A stretch of DNA of 64,000 nt from Datisca glomerata (GCA_003255025.1 QANY01002498.1:546895-610894), one strand, 5' to 3'; numbered from the stretch's first letter, positions 43,223-53,880 are shown. The notes: generated from the sequence alone by a model not told the origin. A program made the numbers and translations.

Positions 43223-43297
43223 TGCATCCAGTAGGAATTGAAACCTACCAATTCACCAATTATGAGTTGGGTGCTTTAACCATTCAGCCATGGATGC
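43223..43297 (-). tRNA. trnI-CAU: plastid-type tRNA-Ile (CAT), altered T loop
   Basis: 75 nt on the minus strand: GCATCCATGGCTGAATGG, anticodon CAT (43264-43262), acceptor strand TGGATGC plus A. This is plastid trnI-CAU, whose C34 becomes lysidine so that it reads AUA. The T arm has GTAGG, an 8-nt loop TTTCAATT, then CCTAC: one T more than the usual 7-nt loop. That insertion may abolish folding, so function is doubtful. The 5' 14 nt overlap the ccmC stop region. Confidence 0.8.
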
Positions 43298-43836
43298 AAA
43301 GAGACTCAGTGAGTGAACTAGGCTTTGGTATTCCTTCTCGAGCTTCTATTTCTTCCGTGAAAGGAGATTCAGAAAAAGATGGAATAGGAAGACGTGTTTC
43401 CAAAATGAAGAAGATACGGGTTAAGAAGGGGAAGTTAGCAAAGTTAGACAAGATTAGAATGGGCATATGAACATGTATTGATGTACCAGATCTGCTAATG
43501 CTCCCAGGTTGATGCGATGTATTCCACCAGTTGACTGAAAACTTGATTATTGGTATATCGATCGGTCCAGCACGGATTGAAATAGAAGCTGGTTCGATAG
43601 GAAGCTTTTTAAAACGCAGTGCACCCAGGTAAATAAGGAACGAGATGAATATAGAGGTTAAATGAGCATCCCACACCCAAAAGGTGCCCCACATAGGTCT
43701 TCCCCGAAACCCCCCAGTAACTAAAGTAAACAATGTAAAAAAAGAACCCATTTCTATACCGGTTCCAGAAGAGCGAAGAAAAAAGGGATGTTTTATTAAT
43801 AGGAACAAGAAAGTGTTTATAGACGTAGCTAGCAGT
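43284..43836 (-). pseudogene. ccmC: cytochrome c maturation protein C, 5'-truncated
   Basis: CcmC hands haem to CcmE in the mitochondrial cytochrome c maturation pathway. The minus strand encodes SINTFLFLLIKHPFFLRS, FTLFTLVTGGFRGRPMWGTF and WVWDA (the WGTFWVWDxR haem-handling motif, with His in place of Arg), then IRAGPIDIPIIKFSVNWWNT, HQPGSISRSGTSIH and the usual C terminus PKPSSLTESLCIHG with TGA 43286-43284. About the first 70 residues are missing; upstream of 43836 the match fails. An in-frame ATG at 43808 is internal. Not expected to work without the first membrane segments. Confidence 0.95.
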
Positions 43837-44204
43837 TCTTGTCTTAGAGATCTTCCTTTAGCAACCAGACAGATGTGACCTTTTGAGTGCCTTAGTTTAG
43901 GTCAGGCAAGGTTAGCAAAGGCAGCTGTTGGTTGGGGTGCGAACTCGTAGCTGACGTTGCTTGTCTAAATATGCCTCTTCCGCTTCTGTCTTTCTGTCAC
44001 CTTCTAGTTTACTTGACTAAACCCCGCTTATATCTTTAGGGAGGTGTGCATTATAGCTTGGACAACAGGCTCTTCCAAACCTAAGCTTATGAATGTGAAG
44101 TTGCTTCTTCAGAAAGCTCCTTCCCGAACGGAGGACTTCATTCAGTGACTCCGTGATCGCCCTCTGAACGATCATTTTTAAATGTTAAACTATTGACCCT
44201 AAGA
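43837..44204. other. unassigned spacer before the compositional switch
   Basis: Mitochondrial-type spacer with no recognised gene. The change to AT-rich, transposon-dominated DNA occurs within the next few hundred bases. Confidence 0.45.
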
Positions 44205-44338
44205 AGCACTCAATAGTGGAGAATGGAGCCGAGAATGGTAGAATTTGGCTGATCTGGAATATAACTATGACATTAATGAGATAGAGAGATCTGATCAGGC
44301 TTTATCTTGTAGCTGCTGGGACAAAAGAATGAATTAAG
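44205..44338 (+). repeat. repeat shared with 14711-14845; possible LINE relic
   Basis: Inverted partner of 14711-14845. Read on the plus strand it gives NGRIWLIWN, similar to LINE endonuclease motifs. It is the last recognised sequence shared with the mitochondrial-type half. Confidence 0.7.
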
Positions 44339-44424
44339 AAAGTGCCATTGCTTGCCCATATATGAAGAACCTAGTTCTTCAATCATATATGTACCAAATT
44401 CTACCTTTTGGAAGAAAATATTAT

Positions 44425-44590
44425 GCGAGGACCTGATCCACCAACTATTTGAAATGTTGGCAAACAGGGCCGCAGTAGTGACCAACACTACCTTTTCCTG
44501 ATCATCATGGCTTTTTCCCTTTACCATTCTCTTATGGGCACTCAAAACTCAAGTGACCTTTCTTCTTGTAGGACCAACACTATGTTTTTC
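44425..44590 (-). pseudogene. Copia gag/protease junction fragment
   Basis: The minus strand reads KKKGHLSFECP, the second half of a CCHC zinc knuckle, then after a frameshift HKRMVKGKSHDDQEKVVL and FANISNSWWI, resembling the gag-to-protease linker and the W-I/L-DSG start of Copia protease. It lies downstream of the RT start of the next element, so it belongs to another copy or a rearrangement. Confidence 0.65.
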
Positions 44591-44920
44591 AAGTCCATCT
44601 GCACTCACTTTCTGCTTCTTCTTCTTTTTTTAATCTTCTTTTGCGCAGCATTAGTCTTTTTATACTGCTGTTCATGTTAGAGTGATCACTTGGTTATGAC
44701 TTATTTGACCCTTCTTTTATCTTAAAAATCCACTTTCAGTCCACTACTCTCTTTTCATCAGGCCTCGAGACCAGATGCCAAGTTTTGTTCTTGTGAAGAG
44801 ACTGCATTTCCTCTTTCATAGCTGTCAGCCACTGTTTTGAGTTATCTCCTTTCAATGCTTCTTCTACAGTTTATGGTTCTTGTTCTTTCATTTTATGTCC
44901 TAAAAATAAAGAAAAAGTAA

Positions 44921-45370
44921 TTAAATCAAAGTGAAAATACTTGACATGTCTCTAGCTAGTTGGTAGTTTCTTAAATGATTTTCTTCTTCTGTTTCGTATG
45001 GTTCTTGATCTCCACCATCTTGTTCAGCTTGGTTCTGATGTTGGTGATCATGTACCTGAGTTTGATTTGTGGTCATATCAGTTTGGATTAATGGCTCCGC
45101 CTCAAACTGAGTCTCATTTGGTCTTATTTTGTCATTATCATTGCTACATACATTACTCATAGATTCTTTCAAGAAAGGTATGTTAGTCTCATTAAATTTA
45201 ACATCCATAATAGTAATTATTTTCACTCCACCAACATCCTTGGACCAAAGCCTATAACCTTTTACACTTTCAGCATACCCTAAGAAGACACACTTTAGGG
45301 CCCTAGATTCAAGTTTTCCTATACTTTGGTGTGCTAAGACTACATAACCAAACACCCTAATGTGATTCAA
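44921..45370 (-). pseudogene. Copia A integrase C-terminal region
   Basis: A 149-codon open stretch: IRVFGYVVLAHQSIGKLE, RALKCVFLGYAESVKGYRL, then an acidic linker rich in Gln and Asn. This is the standard block after the Copia integrase core (RVFGCxAxxH, KxxxCxFLGY, KGYRL). Between it and 46085 the catalytic core can be followed only through many stops. Confidence 0.88.
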
Positions 45371-46084
45371 GGTTGATGGATTACCTTTTTTGTGGATTTT
45401 TAAGCCTAATATTAGTGGAAGGGCTTCTATTAATCAAATACGTAACAGTTATAACAGCCTCACCCCAGAACTTCTTACTTAGCCCTAAATTAACCAACAT
45501 GTATCTTACCTTATTTAAAATGGTTCTACTCATCCTCTCTGCTACCCCCATTCTTTTAGGGGATGTTTTTGATGATTTTGTGTCTTAGTATGCCTAGCTC
45601 TTTACAGTGTGTGTGTCAAACGTGCTATTACAAAACTCCAAACCATTATCAGTTCTTAATTGTTTACTTTATGTCTTGTTTGGTTTTCTTTAAGAGTTTG
45701 CCAGCATTTGAATTTATCAAAAGCTTCCCCTCTCTATTTTAAAAGATACACCCAAACCTTCCTAGAGAAATCATCCACTATAAAAAGAAAATAAAGATTA
45801 CGTCTCTGTGTGGGTGCAGGTGCGGGGCCCTATAAGTCAACATGGATGTCATCCAGAATAGCCTTTGATTCATAAGTTCCAGTGCTGAATTTCAATCTGT
45901 GGTGTTTCCCACTACACAATGTTCACAAAACCCTATGTTCTGAATTTCTTTCTTGTCCAACAGGCCCTATTTGCATAAGACATGGAGCCCTTTATCACTC
46001 ATATGGCCCATTCTTCTAAACCACAAGTCTGCATCGAAGTGGTCTACCTTACTAACCATGGCACCACTTCTTGTGACTATTTTT

Positions 46085-46490
46085 CTAAACATCACATAAA
46101 ACCCATTCCTCTTCACACCCATAATCAGAACCAAAGAACCTTTGGCAACCCTTTATTGTCTCATTCTCTACCTTGTTGGTATATCCATCTTCATCAAGCA
46201 CACCTAGAGAGACTAGGTTCCTTTTCAAATCTAGGATATATCTCACATTACTTAGGGACCTTACCATCCCATCATACTTTTTTATTAATATAATACCTAT
46301 TTAATTCACATCACAAGATTGATCATTTCCAATGAGAACCTTTCCACCATTTACTATTTATAATGTTGTAAATTAGTCTCTTCTAGGGGTCATATGGTAT
46401 GTGCATCCTCAGTCCAAGATCTATTCAGTGTTATTGCTCTCTATTGTGATAGCACGTACTTCATCATCATTGTACTCATCTATTATGGCA
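46085..46490 (-). pseudogene. Copia A protease and gag-pre-integrase region
   Basis: On the minus strand the block before 46290 reads ILD, stop, GCTYHMTPRRD, the aspartic protease motif DSGCTxHMT with Ser turned into a stop. Downstream VRSLSNVRYILDLKRNLVSL and GVLDEDGY give the gag-pre-integrase block. Confidence 0.85.
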
Positions 46491-46559
46491 GAAAGGTCAT
46501 CACTCTTGGTTCACTACTCTTTTTGCTTTTTCTTCCATTCATAATAGCTTTTCTTGAAA

Positions 46560-46625
46560 TGGCCCTCTTTACCATAGAAATAGTATTTTTTAGTTGTCAT
46601 CTACCTTTTTATTAAGACATGTTAT
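46560..46625 (-). pseudogene. Copia A zinc knuckle with Cys-to-Tyr changes
   Basis: The minus strand reads KYYFYGKEGHFKKSYYEWKK. The family pattern is CxxCxxxxHxxxxC; all three Cys positions are Tyr (TAC/TAT, one G-to-A change each) and only His is kept. Confidence 0.75.
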
Positions 46626-46731
46626 AGCTATTTCCTCTGCTCTTTCATCTCCCATTTTGACTCTGTGCTATTCGAGTACTTCTTCCCCTAATGAACAGAT
46701 TTTCACTAGTTTCATTTTTCTCATTTTCAGT

Positions 46732-47250
46732 TCAAGATCTTTTGATCTTATAGCTGAAACACTCCTCTAGAGAGAGTGTGGCCCTGCCATACTTAATGGC
46801 ATCCTTGACATCCTTAAAAGGGTCAGGTAGTGAGTTTAAGAGAATGATTACCTCATTCTCATCACTTTGTTTCTCATTAGCCTTAGAATTAGCTAATTTA
46901 AAAGCCATTCTTTTAAAATCAATTAAGTTTTGCTCAAGACTTTTAGTAATATCCATTTTGAAACCAAATAACCTTTCTTTCAAGTAGATCTTATTTGTCA
47001 AACATTTCTTCATATAAAGACTTTTTAGCTTCTCCCACACCTTTGCAACAGTGTCCTCATTGACTTCTTTGACTACATTATTTGACTTATTTAAGATGAT
47101 TGTTCCAAGTGTAGTTTCCATCATCTCATCATTCGGTCTTGAGTGAGTGTATCAGGAAGCTTAGTTGGGTACTCTAATTCTTTTAAGACCCTTTGAAGAG
47201 CTAACAATGCCTTGATCTTCCTTCTTCATATCCTGAAATCACATGTACCA
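46732..47250 (-). pseudogene. Copia A gag
   Basis: The open part 46732-47124 (130 codons) reads VAKVWEKLKSLYMKKCLTNK, YLKERLFGFKMDITKSLEQN, VIILLNSLPDPFKDVKDAI and SLEECF, the UBN2-type capsid domain of Copia gag. Gag coding continues upstream in broken frames toward the primer site. Confidence 0.9.
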
Positions 47251-47561
47251 TCAAACTTGTCCACTTCAAACCTTATTGATCTCATTATGCCTAAATTAAC
47301 CCAGTGATACCCCCTTTTAGGCTAAACGATAGACTAGTTTTCTTGTTCATCATAATTCTTAGACTTTCTTGATCACTTTCTTGATTTGAATCTTAGACAG
47401 ATTCAACTTATTGATCTGAATCTAATGATTTTGATAAGGTTTCTTCAGTAGAGCCTTTGCTACTTGAAGAATCCACATATAACTCCTTCCCACTTGGTTC
47501 TGCCGTGACTTAGAATGGTGATGAGAAACTTCTTGTTAAATTCTTTATGCACAATACCCGA

Positions 47562-47573
47562 GCTTTGATACCA
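47562..47573 (-). other. Copia A primer-binding site
   Basis: TGGTATCAAAGC on the minus strand, one base from the LTR end, complementary to initiator tRNA-Met except for one mismatch (family TGGTATCAGAGC). Confidence 0.9.
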
Positions 47574-47574
47574 T

Positions 47575-48167
47575 TGTTAGTCTCTAGAGAGATACTAACC
47601 CAATTTAACCTCACAAGTTTCTAACCTACTCTTTATGCTGAATGCAGTGACTACGCAGACCAAGAAAAAGGAAAATCTAAATACAGAAGAAAGTAGATGA
47701 CAAAATGGAGAGAAGAAGAAGAAGGACACAATGAGATTTATACTGATTCAGCTTTTGAAATCCTATATCCAATTAAGCTCAAACTCAAGCCCTTTGCACT
47801 ATGAACCAGGTAAGTAATACAGATTACAAGGTTTCTTCTTTGAACATAAAAATTAGTAGATTCTCCCTATCTCAAACCCAATAAGAACCTAGCACAGGAT
47901 TACTAGATAGAACCCCATGTTGACAACCCTTCAACCTTAGTTCTAAGAACCTCAAAGAATGCCCGTTGAAACATCACTTCTTGCTTGCTGAGTGTATATA
48001 TAAATTGAGAGTAATTACTGTAGTTTTTTTATATATGTATACTAGAGTTGTCATCTAGTAGTAAACTGCCAAGTGTAATTTGGTAAATCGCCAATTAATT
48101 ATCTCTAAATAGTTGTAACTACTTTTATAACTAACACATGAAGTTCATTATTGATCAATTATCAACA
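47575..48167 (-). repeat. Copia A 5' LTR
   Basis: 593 bp reading TGTTGATAATTG ... GAGACTAACA on the minus strand, with the TG...CA ends of LTRs and a PBS one base beyond. A TATA-like run (TATATATAAAA) lies in the middle. No second copy occurs in the window, so age cannot be estimated. Confidence 0.85.
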
Positions 48168-48953
48168 TTTAGTAGCATTAAACTCCCCACCTTAACTCCT
48201 CATTAAGTTGGTGAGGCTACATTTTAAGATCCCCCCTCATATTTTTACTCAAATACTTCAAGGGGCTCTTGAGTTTACCAATAAGATTTTCCATGCCTCT
48301 GTTAGTATAGAAAGTATCCAAGTTGAAATTGACCACACCAGTATAGTCATCCTCTTCTTACTACTTCAGTTCTTAATTAAATAGCCTTTTAATATGCCTT
48401 CTATGTTGTATAAGTTGCAATACAAGCATATTATGATCTGATCCATGCTTAGAGGGACATGTTCTTCAACTTGATGAAAATTATCAGGAGCTGTAGTGTT
48501 AAGAAGAACTCTATTAATCCTTTCTTGAATAAAACCATTCCTCTCACTTTCATTTCTCCAAGTAAAGAAACAACCCTTAGACTTTAGATCCATAAGTTCA
48601 CTTTCATCCACAAACCCTGTGAAGTTTCTTTAATCAATTAAAATCAAACCCATTACCTCCGTTATTCTCCTCAACTAGTAGTCTCTCATGAAACCACTAT
48701 ACAGAAAACAAAGTATATTTGCACCTTGATTTCAATTTATAATGGCTTCGAAATCCTTCCAAATTTGATCATTATCTTTGTCATCATAGGCAAAAGTAAA
48801 CATCCCAACATCCTTTACTTTCATATTTATCACATTGAGAGAACTTGTGATACTTAAAACATCAACACCAATCTTTTAAAAACCATCATAGCAATAGATA
48901 AACCAATTGGCTCAACAATATCTCAATTCTCAAATCTCCATTTTCTTATAAGA
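48168..48953 (-). pseudogene. LINE ORF2 endonuclease, downstream part
   Basis: Continues, after the nested insertion, the LINE that starts at 59262. Minus-strand blocks are VKHLIRKWRFENWDIVEPIG, MFTFAYDDKDN and IWKDFE. From 48611 an 81-codon frame follows with DESELMDLKSKGCFFTWRN, ERINRVLLN and VEEHVPLSMDQ, the endonuclease end (family FTWSN, RxDR and LxxLxSDH). Catalytic residues in the last motif are altered and stops occur. It is truncated at 48168 by Copia A. Confidence 0.85.
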
Positions 48954-49038
48954 TGTTTAACCTAAGAAGCACGGACACCGACACGTGACATAGATATGGC
49001 ACGTTGACACGTCATTTCTTTTAAAAGTAGGATATGGG

Positions 49039-49070
49039 GATGTGTGTGTGTGTGTTTGTGTGTGTGTGTA
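49039..49070 (+). repeat. TG microsatellite
   Basis: A (TG)n run interrupted once by TTTG, inside the left half of the TIR element. Confidence 0.95.
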
Positions 49071-49355
49071 ATGCTATATATGAGTATGAAAATAGATATT
49101 TGCATAAGAAACTAATTACAGTACCAATCAAATCAAGAAGATGAATTAAAATAGCTCACTAGTTGGAGATGTCACCGATTAATCGAGTGAGTTCTAGTTT
49201 TAGGAAATTTAAAGTTTAAGGGTTTTGGCAATACAAAATCTGATTTTATATCATTTTAAATTTAATATATTTTAACATGTGTCCAAAAAAAATAGACACG
49301 GTTTTGGCATGTGGACACATGCCGGAGTGTGTCAGAAGCATGTCAGTGTCCAACA

Positions 49356-50494
49356 TGTTGGGGTTATGCCCTCAAAGTATGTGTACTGACATTTTAATAT
49401 GAAATTTAATGAAATTATATTTTTCTTATAATTATTCTTTTAAATTATTGTTGAATAGTTTATATAAATATGTGAAAATATTATATTTATTAATGAGACT
49501 ATAATCTTATATTAGTACGAAAATATTAAGATCATAGATAATGAATAAAAATGTCATCAGATATTAAAGTATAAAATCTTTAATAAATGATTGCTAGTAC
49601 GGTTCACTAAGTATTATGAATGCATTTGATTTAGATTCGGATCATTGATGTGGATAGACATCTTAGTGAAAGTACTTTCTATAATAAGATTATATATGAC
49701 AGGACCAATGTGAAATAATATATTTATTAGTAATACAGTTTATCGTAAAGATTTAATACACATCAATCTGATGATCATATGTAGATAAGTTTGAATTTTG
49801 AGTACTCATGAACAATTATACATATCTATTGGATCTTTTGCTTCACTCGTTAAAGTATGTTTATAAAACAAGCTAGTGAATTTTATTTTGAAGATTCAGT
49901 GATATGAATGGCTGGAAACATGATCTTACAAGATTTAGAATCTAAGTTTTTCTAACTGATCGTATATTGATTCCCTTAAGTGTTAACCCTGGAACTGAAT
50001 GGTTATTGAGCTTAAATTTATATTACAATTGTAAATTAGCCATTCACTAGTGAAATAGTGGTACTTAAGGATCAACAGGTAATTAGAAGGGTAAAACGGT
50101 AATTTTGATCAACTCTAATTTACGAACCAATAATTGGAGGATAGGACTACATGAAATGATTATATTAATGGACTACACGAGAATACTCTGTAAGTACATT
50201 CTATAATCTCTAAGAGTGTAATTCTATATTTATAGTGGAGTACTAATGGAATTAATAAATAAGATTATTTAATTAAAGAGTTTAATTAATAATTTATTGA
50301 AGCTTAAGATTATAGGTCCATGGTCCCTAGGTCACATCTATACTACACAGTCTAGAGTGTGAATATTTCAGGACATGAGAAAAAGACTGGCTTGTAAAAT
50401 GAATTTTTATTCTGGGACAAATACATAATTATGAGATAAATTTGTGTGATTAATTAATTAATAAAATTATTTATATATAAATTTTGAAAATTAC

Positions 50495-50525
<31 letters not shown>

Positions 50526-51546
50526 ATTATATCGATTAATTTTTTAATTATCGATAAGTGAGACAGAATATCTAATTTGTGAAATTAGGTAATTATAAAT
50601 TATTATTAGATAATAATTTGAATCAACTAAATCTGTTATTTGTGAACTGACAGATAAGTAAGTTGATAGGAATAATCAGATATCTTAATTTTGAATTAAC
50701 TGATATCTAGATATTTATCTTATTAAAATAAATATTTAATTCATAGTAATTGTCACATGTCAATCATTGATTGAGAATCAGAGATTAACACGAACTACTG
50801 TAGTGCCACATGGCACTGCAATAGTAGAGGTGCAATACTATAGTGCCACACGTAATTACAATAGTGCCACACGTAATTACAATAGTGCACAAATTGTAGT
50901 GGGTCCCACTACAATGGTAATTTTGAAATTAAATATTATTTTAAGTTTATTCCTAAAAATCTGATATGTCATTATCTAAAAAATATATAGATATTATTTT
51001 ATTGGCCTTACTGTTGATAGAGAGTAAAAAACACAATTGCTATGAGGGTGAATTTTCTCCGTGATTAGAAAGTTAATCAAAAAACTATGTGGGAATAATC
51101 ATCGTATTCTCTTAGAGGATTATCTTCCAAAAATGAATCATTTTCAGTAAATCTCTAGATCTCATGTGTTGAGTACATCTAGAGACAAAAAAATATCTTT
51201 GATTATTCTACGCGCAAACACACGTCCTAGTGCGTTTGAGAATTGGTTTGGAAGATCTTGGTGTGGATCTCAAACTACGTTGTTCGTTAGAACTAGGATT
51301 GTTGGTTTGCGAGGACACTTGATATAGACTATAAGAGTTATATGATCCCTATCAATGTATGTCTTAGATTTAATATACAAATATATAATGAATCCTAAGT
51401 TAGAAGAGTTTTCAATAAAAGTTTTTATTTTGGAAACTGTTGCGTCGCGCTTGTTTTCGTTTTATTGAAAAACATATGATTCATTTTTAATAAATTTTTA
51501 AAAAGTCACCACGCCTCCTCCTCGCGAGCGCGACAATTTTTCAACA
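49356..51546 (+). repeat. Copia B 5' LTR (2.19 kb)
   Basis: Begins TGTTGGGGTTATGCCCTC and ends GACAATTTTTCAACA. Very AT-rich, with an AT dinucleotide run at about 50503-50525 and a cluster of short palindromic units (GTGCCACATGGCAC and relatives) at 50800-50890. The LTR is unusually long for Copia elements. Confidence 0.95.
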
Positions 51547-51548
51547 AT

Positions 51549-51559
51549 TGGTATCAGAG
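51549..51559 (+). other. Copia B primer-binding site
   Basis: TGGTATCAGAG, two bases after the 5' LTR end, complementary to the 3' end of initiator tRNA-Met. Confidence 0.92.
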
Positions 51560-53502
51560 TAGTCATTATATATTTGTATATTAAAGTACTATGTGGTGTT
51601 CTTGAATTGTTCAAAATATATTTTGATATTTTTGAATGAATGGATAATTTATTTTTTGAATGTATGGTTAAATAATAGATCATTAATTATATGATAATTA
51701 TTTGGTTAGGCTTTATTCTTTAATTTTTTCTTAGATCTTGTGTAAGCCGATTTTGGGTGTGCAATTTTTGTAATCTTATTTTGAATATTTATAATTCTTT
51801 CGATCGCAAGGAGATGAAGAACACACAAGACGAACAAGGAGAATAAAGTAAAAATAGTAATTCCAAGGGAATTCTGATGCTGACACCTGATATAGGATAA
51901 CGCCACCGTGTCTGACAGCGGTGGCAGGTAGTCAGTGATGACTAGAAGTCGACGGCCAGCGACGATGAAGGGTGGTGGTTGGAGAGTCCTATCGTTGGTG
52001 GCAACTATTGTCACATCTAGAAAAGTTTCGCAGAAACCCTGATACCAACTTACCCAATCACTATAGAGTTTTATGATAACCCTAACTCTATGTATTTATC
52101 TTTTAAATTTTGAAAGTAATGTAATTTTATAATTAATAATTGATTTTTAATTTGAAAAATATTAAAGATTAATTAATTGATTGGATTTGATCCAAGTTTG
52201 ACCAAGTCAATAAATTATTTATTGACTAATTCAAATTCAATAATTTTAAAAGATAATTATACGGATAATTTTTAATTAAGAAAAATAGTTTTTCCTATTT
52301 AAAAGGGTTTTGTTCGAAGCTTGAAGATTATGAAGATGGACATCAGGAGGAGAATGAGATATTTTAGAAATATGTAATCTTGAAGTTCTTTTTGTAATTT
52401 TATTTTTTTATTTCAATAATTATAATTTAGAAATACTCAATTGTCGCTCGGTCCATTATTATTTTATTTAATTGTTAAATAAGTGTTTATTGATATGATT
52501 AATAACATGACCATGTATTAATCGATCACATGTCATACATGAAATCCCACACAGTTTTATTTAATCATACATCTCATATGTAAAAATTTGATTTATTAAG
52601 ATTGTTCTAATATGTTTATATGAATTGTTTTGAGAAATCAATTACACTTAAACTGCTAGGTTTTAATTAGTTAAAACTTGGTAATCACACCACTCTAAAG
52701 ACTATAGTAACATTTAAGATAACCAACTTTAGTAAAAGAGTTTTTATTAAAGTTTGATGAATGTAATTAATTAGTTAATCTAAGTTCACTTAATTATGAT
52801 TTAGGCTATTTAAAAGGTTAATTGAACTTAGACCGATGATATTTGAATAACTGTTAATTTAACATTCATATGATTATTATTTTAACTAGTAATTAATTTA
52901 GAATTAATTGATTAGTTAAGCTTGAAACACATTATCTTAAAATAGTGAGTGGGAGAAAGTTGAAATGTCAATGTAAACTATGATCTCCATTATTAGTACA
53001 ACACCGTGAGGTACAGTGAGGGTCTTGAGATGGCTTTATTTTCATCCCCCTACGGAAGGTTTCGAACTGTTTCAATACCAAGGTTGGACTTCTTAAGAAG
53101 ATAGGACTAAGTGACGTAGTTTAGTTTTGACCGACCCTAATGCATCATATTCTCAATCAAGTCATGGAATCCAAAATAATGGGTTACATTCACAAAATCA
53201 CAATTAAGTTTTCATGTGGATAATTGTGGCTAGACCGAATAAACGATACCTTATTGTTAAAAGAGAAAATATGAGATATTTTAAGTTTTAATTAATAAGG
53301 ATGAGAATGTCTCATAAACAGTCTAAGATTAATCTAACTAACCCTAAGGTGGCACGTTCATTGTTGGGTTGTTTAATCGTGATTAGTAAATATTAAATTT
53401 ATATGTTTATTATGTTGCATTCATGCATCACATTTATTTTTCAAATTTTAGATATTTATTTCAATTATATTGAATTATGTATGTTTTTATTTTTCAGTTA
53501 TT
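51560..53502 (+). other. Copia B leader, about 1.9 kb
   Basis: Long AT-rich untranslated region between primer site and gag. It holds an inverted primer-site-like motif (TTGGTATCAGGG on the minus strand at 52048-52037) followed on that strand by a 102-codon frame (52014-51706). I infer a leader rearrangement or an inverted piece of a related element. Confidence 0.7.
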
Positions 53503-53880
53503 ATTATGTCTACCATGAGCAATCCTATTACTGCTTTACTTGCACTTGAAAAATTGAATGGTGATAATTCCATAAGATCGAAATCAAACTCAAACATGTT
53601 GCTACTTGGATTATTGACACAGGGGCTACCATTGGGGGCGAGGTAAATGTTACCGATCAAAACCATTTTCCTTATGTAGTTAGTAGTAACAAAAGGAAGA
53701 AGAAGAATGGTAAGAAAAAAAGAAAGAATAATAATTAAAGAAAGGCCAAAAGGTCAGCCGAGGATGAGAAGAACAATATTGGCAATGAACTCATAGGAAA
53801 ATGTTTCCACTGTCAGGTTAAAGGTCAATTGAAGAGAAACTGTAACAAATATCTCTCTGACCTGAAAAAGAAAGGTAATA
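53503..53880 (+). pseudogene. Copia B gag remnant with zinc knuckle
   Basis: Starts MSTMSNPITALLALEKLNGD at 53503, the usual Copia gag opening, then jumps by deletion to the basic tail and the knuckle CFHCQVKGQLKRNC, in which the zinc-binding His is replaced by Gln. The central capsid domain is missing. Confidence 0.85.

Larger units (their letters stand above)
42539..43297 (-). mobile_element. plastid DNA insert (rpl2-rpl23-trnI segment)
   Basis: About 760 bp collinear with the plastid inverted-repeat segment: 5' end of rpl2, complete rpl23 body, the rpl23-trnI spacer (TTATGTATAGATGATGAGAT, CCAATTCCAATAGACTTATT) and trnI-CAU. The left edge lies in rpl2 exon 1 just after TIEY. The right edge is the 5' end of trnI, whose first 14 nt are also the 3' end of ccmC. 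Confidence 0.93.
44700..48167 (-). mobile_element. Copia element A, 5' part only
   Basis: A Ty1/Copia element on the minus strand with 5' LTR (48167-47575), tRNA-Met primer site, gag, zinc knuckle, protease, integrase and the first residues of RT (44872-44700: EEALKGDNSKQW, MKEEMQSLHKNKTWHLV, KWIFKIKEG). RT core, RNase H and 3' LTR are missing. Most segments contain several stops. Its 5' LTR interrupts the LINE to the right. Confidence 0.9.

Noticed and set aside
43222..43470. 82-codon plus-strand frame antisense to ccmC
   Set aside because: Mirror of the ccmC C terminus and trnI; no independent support.
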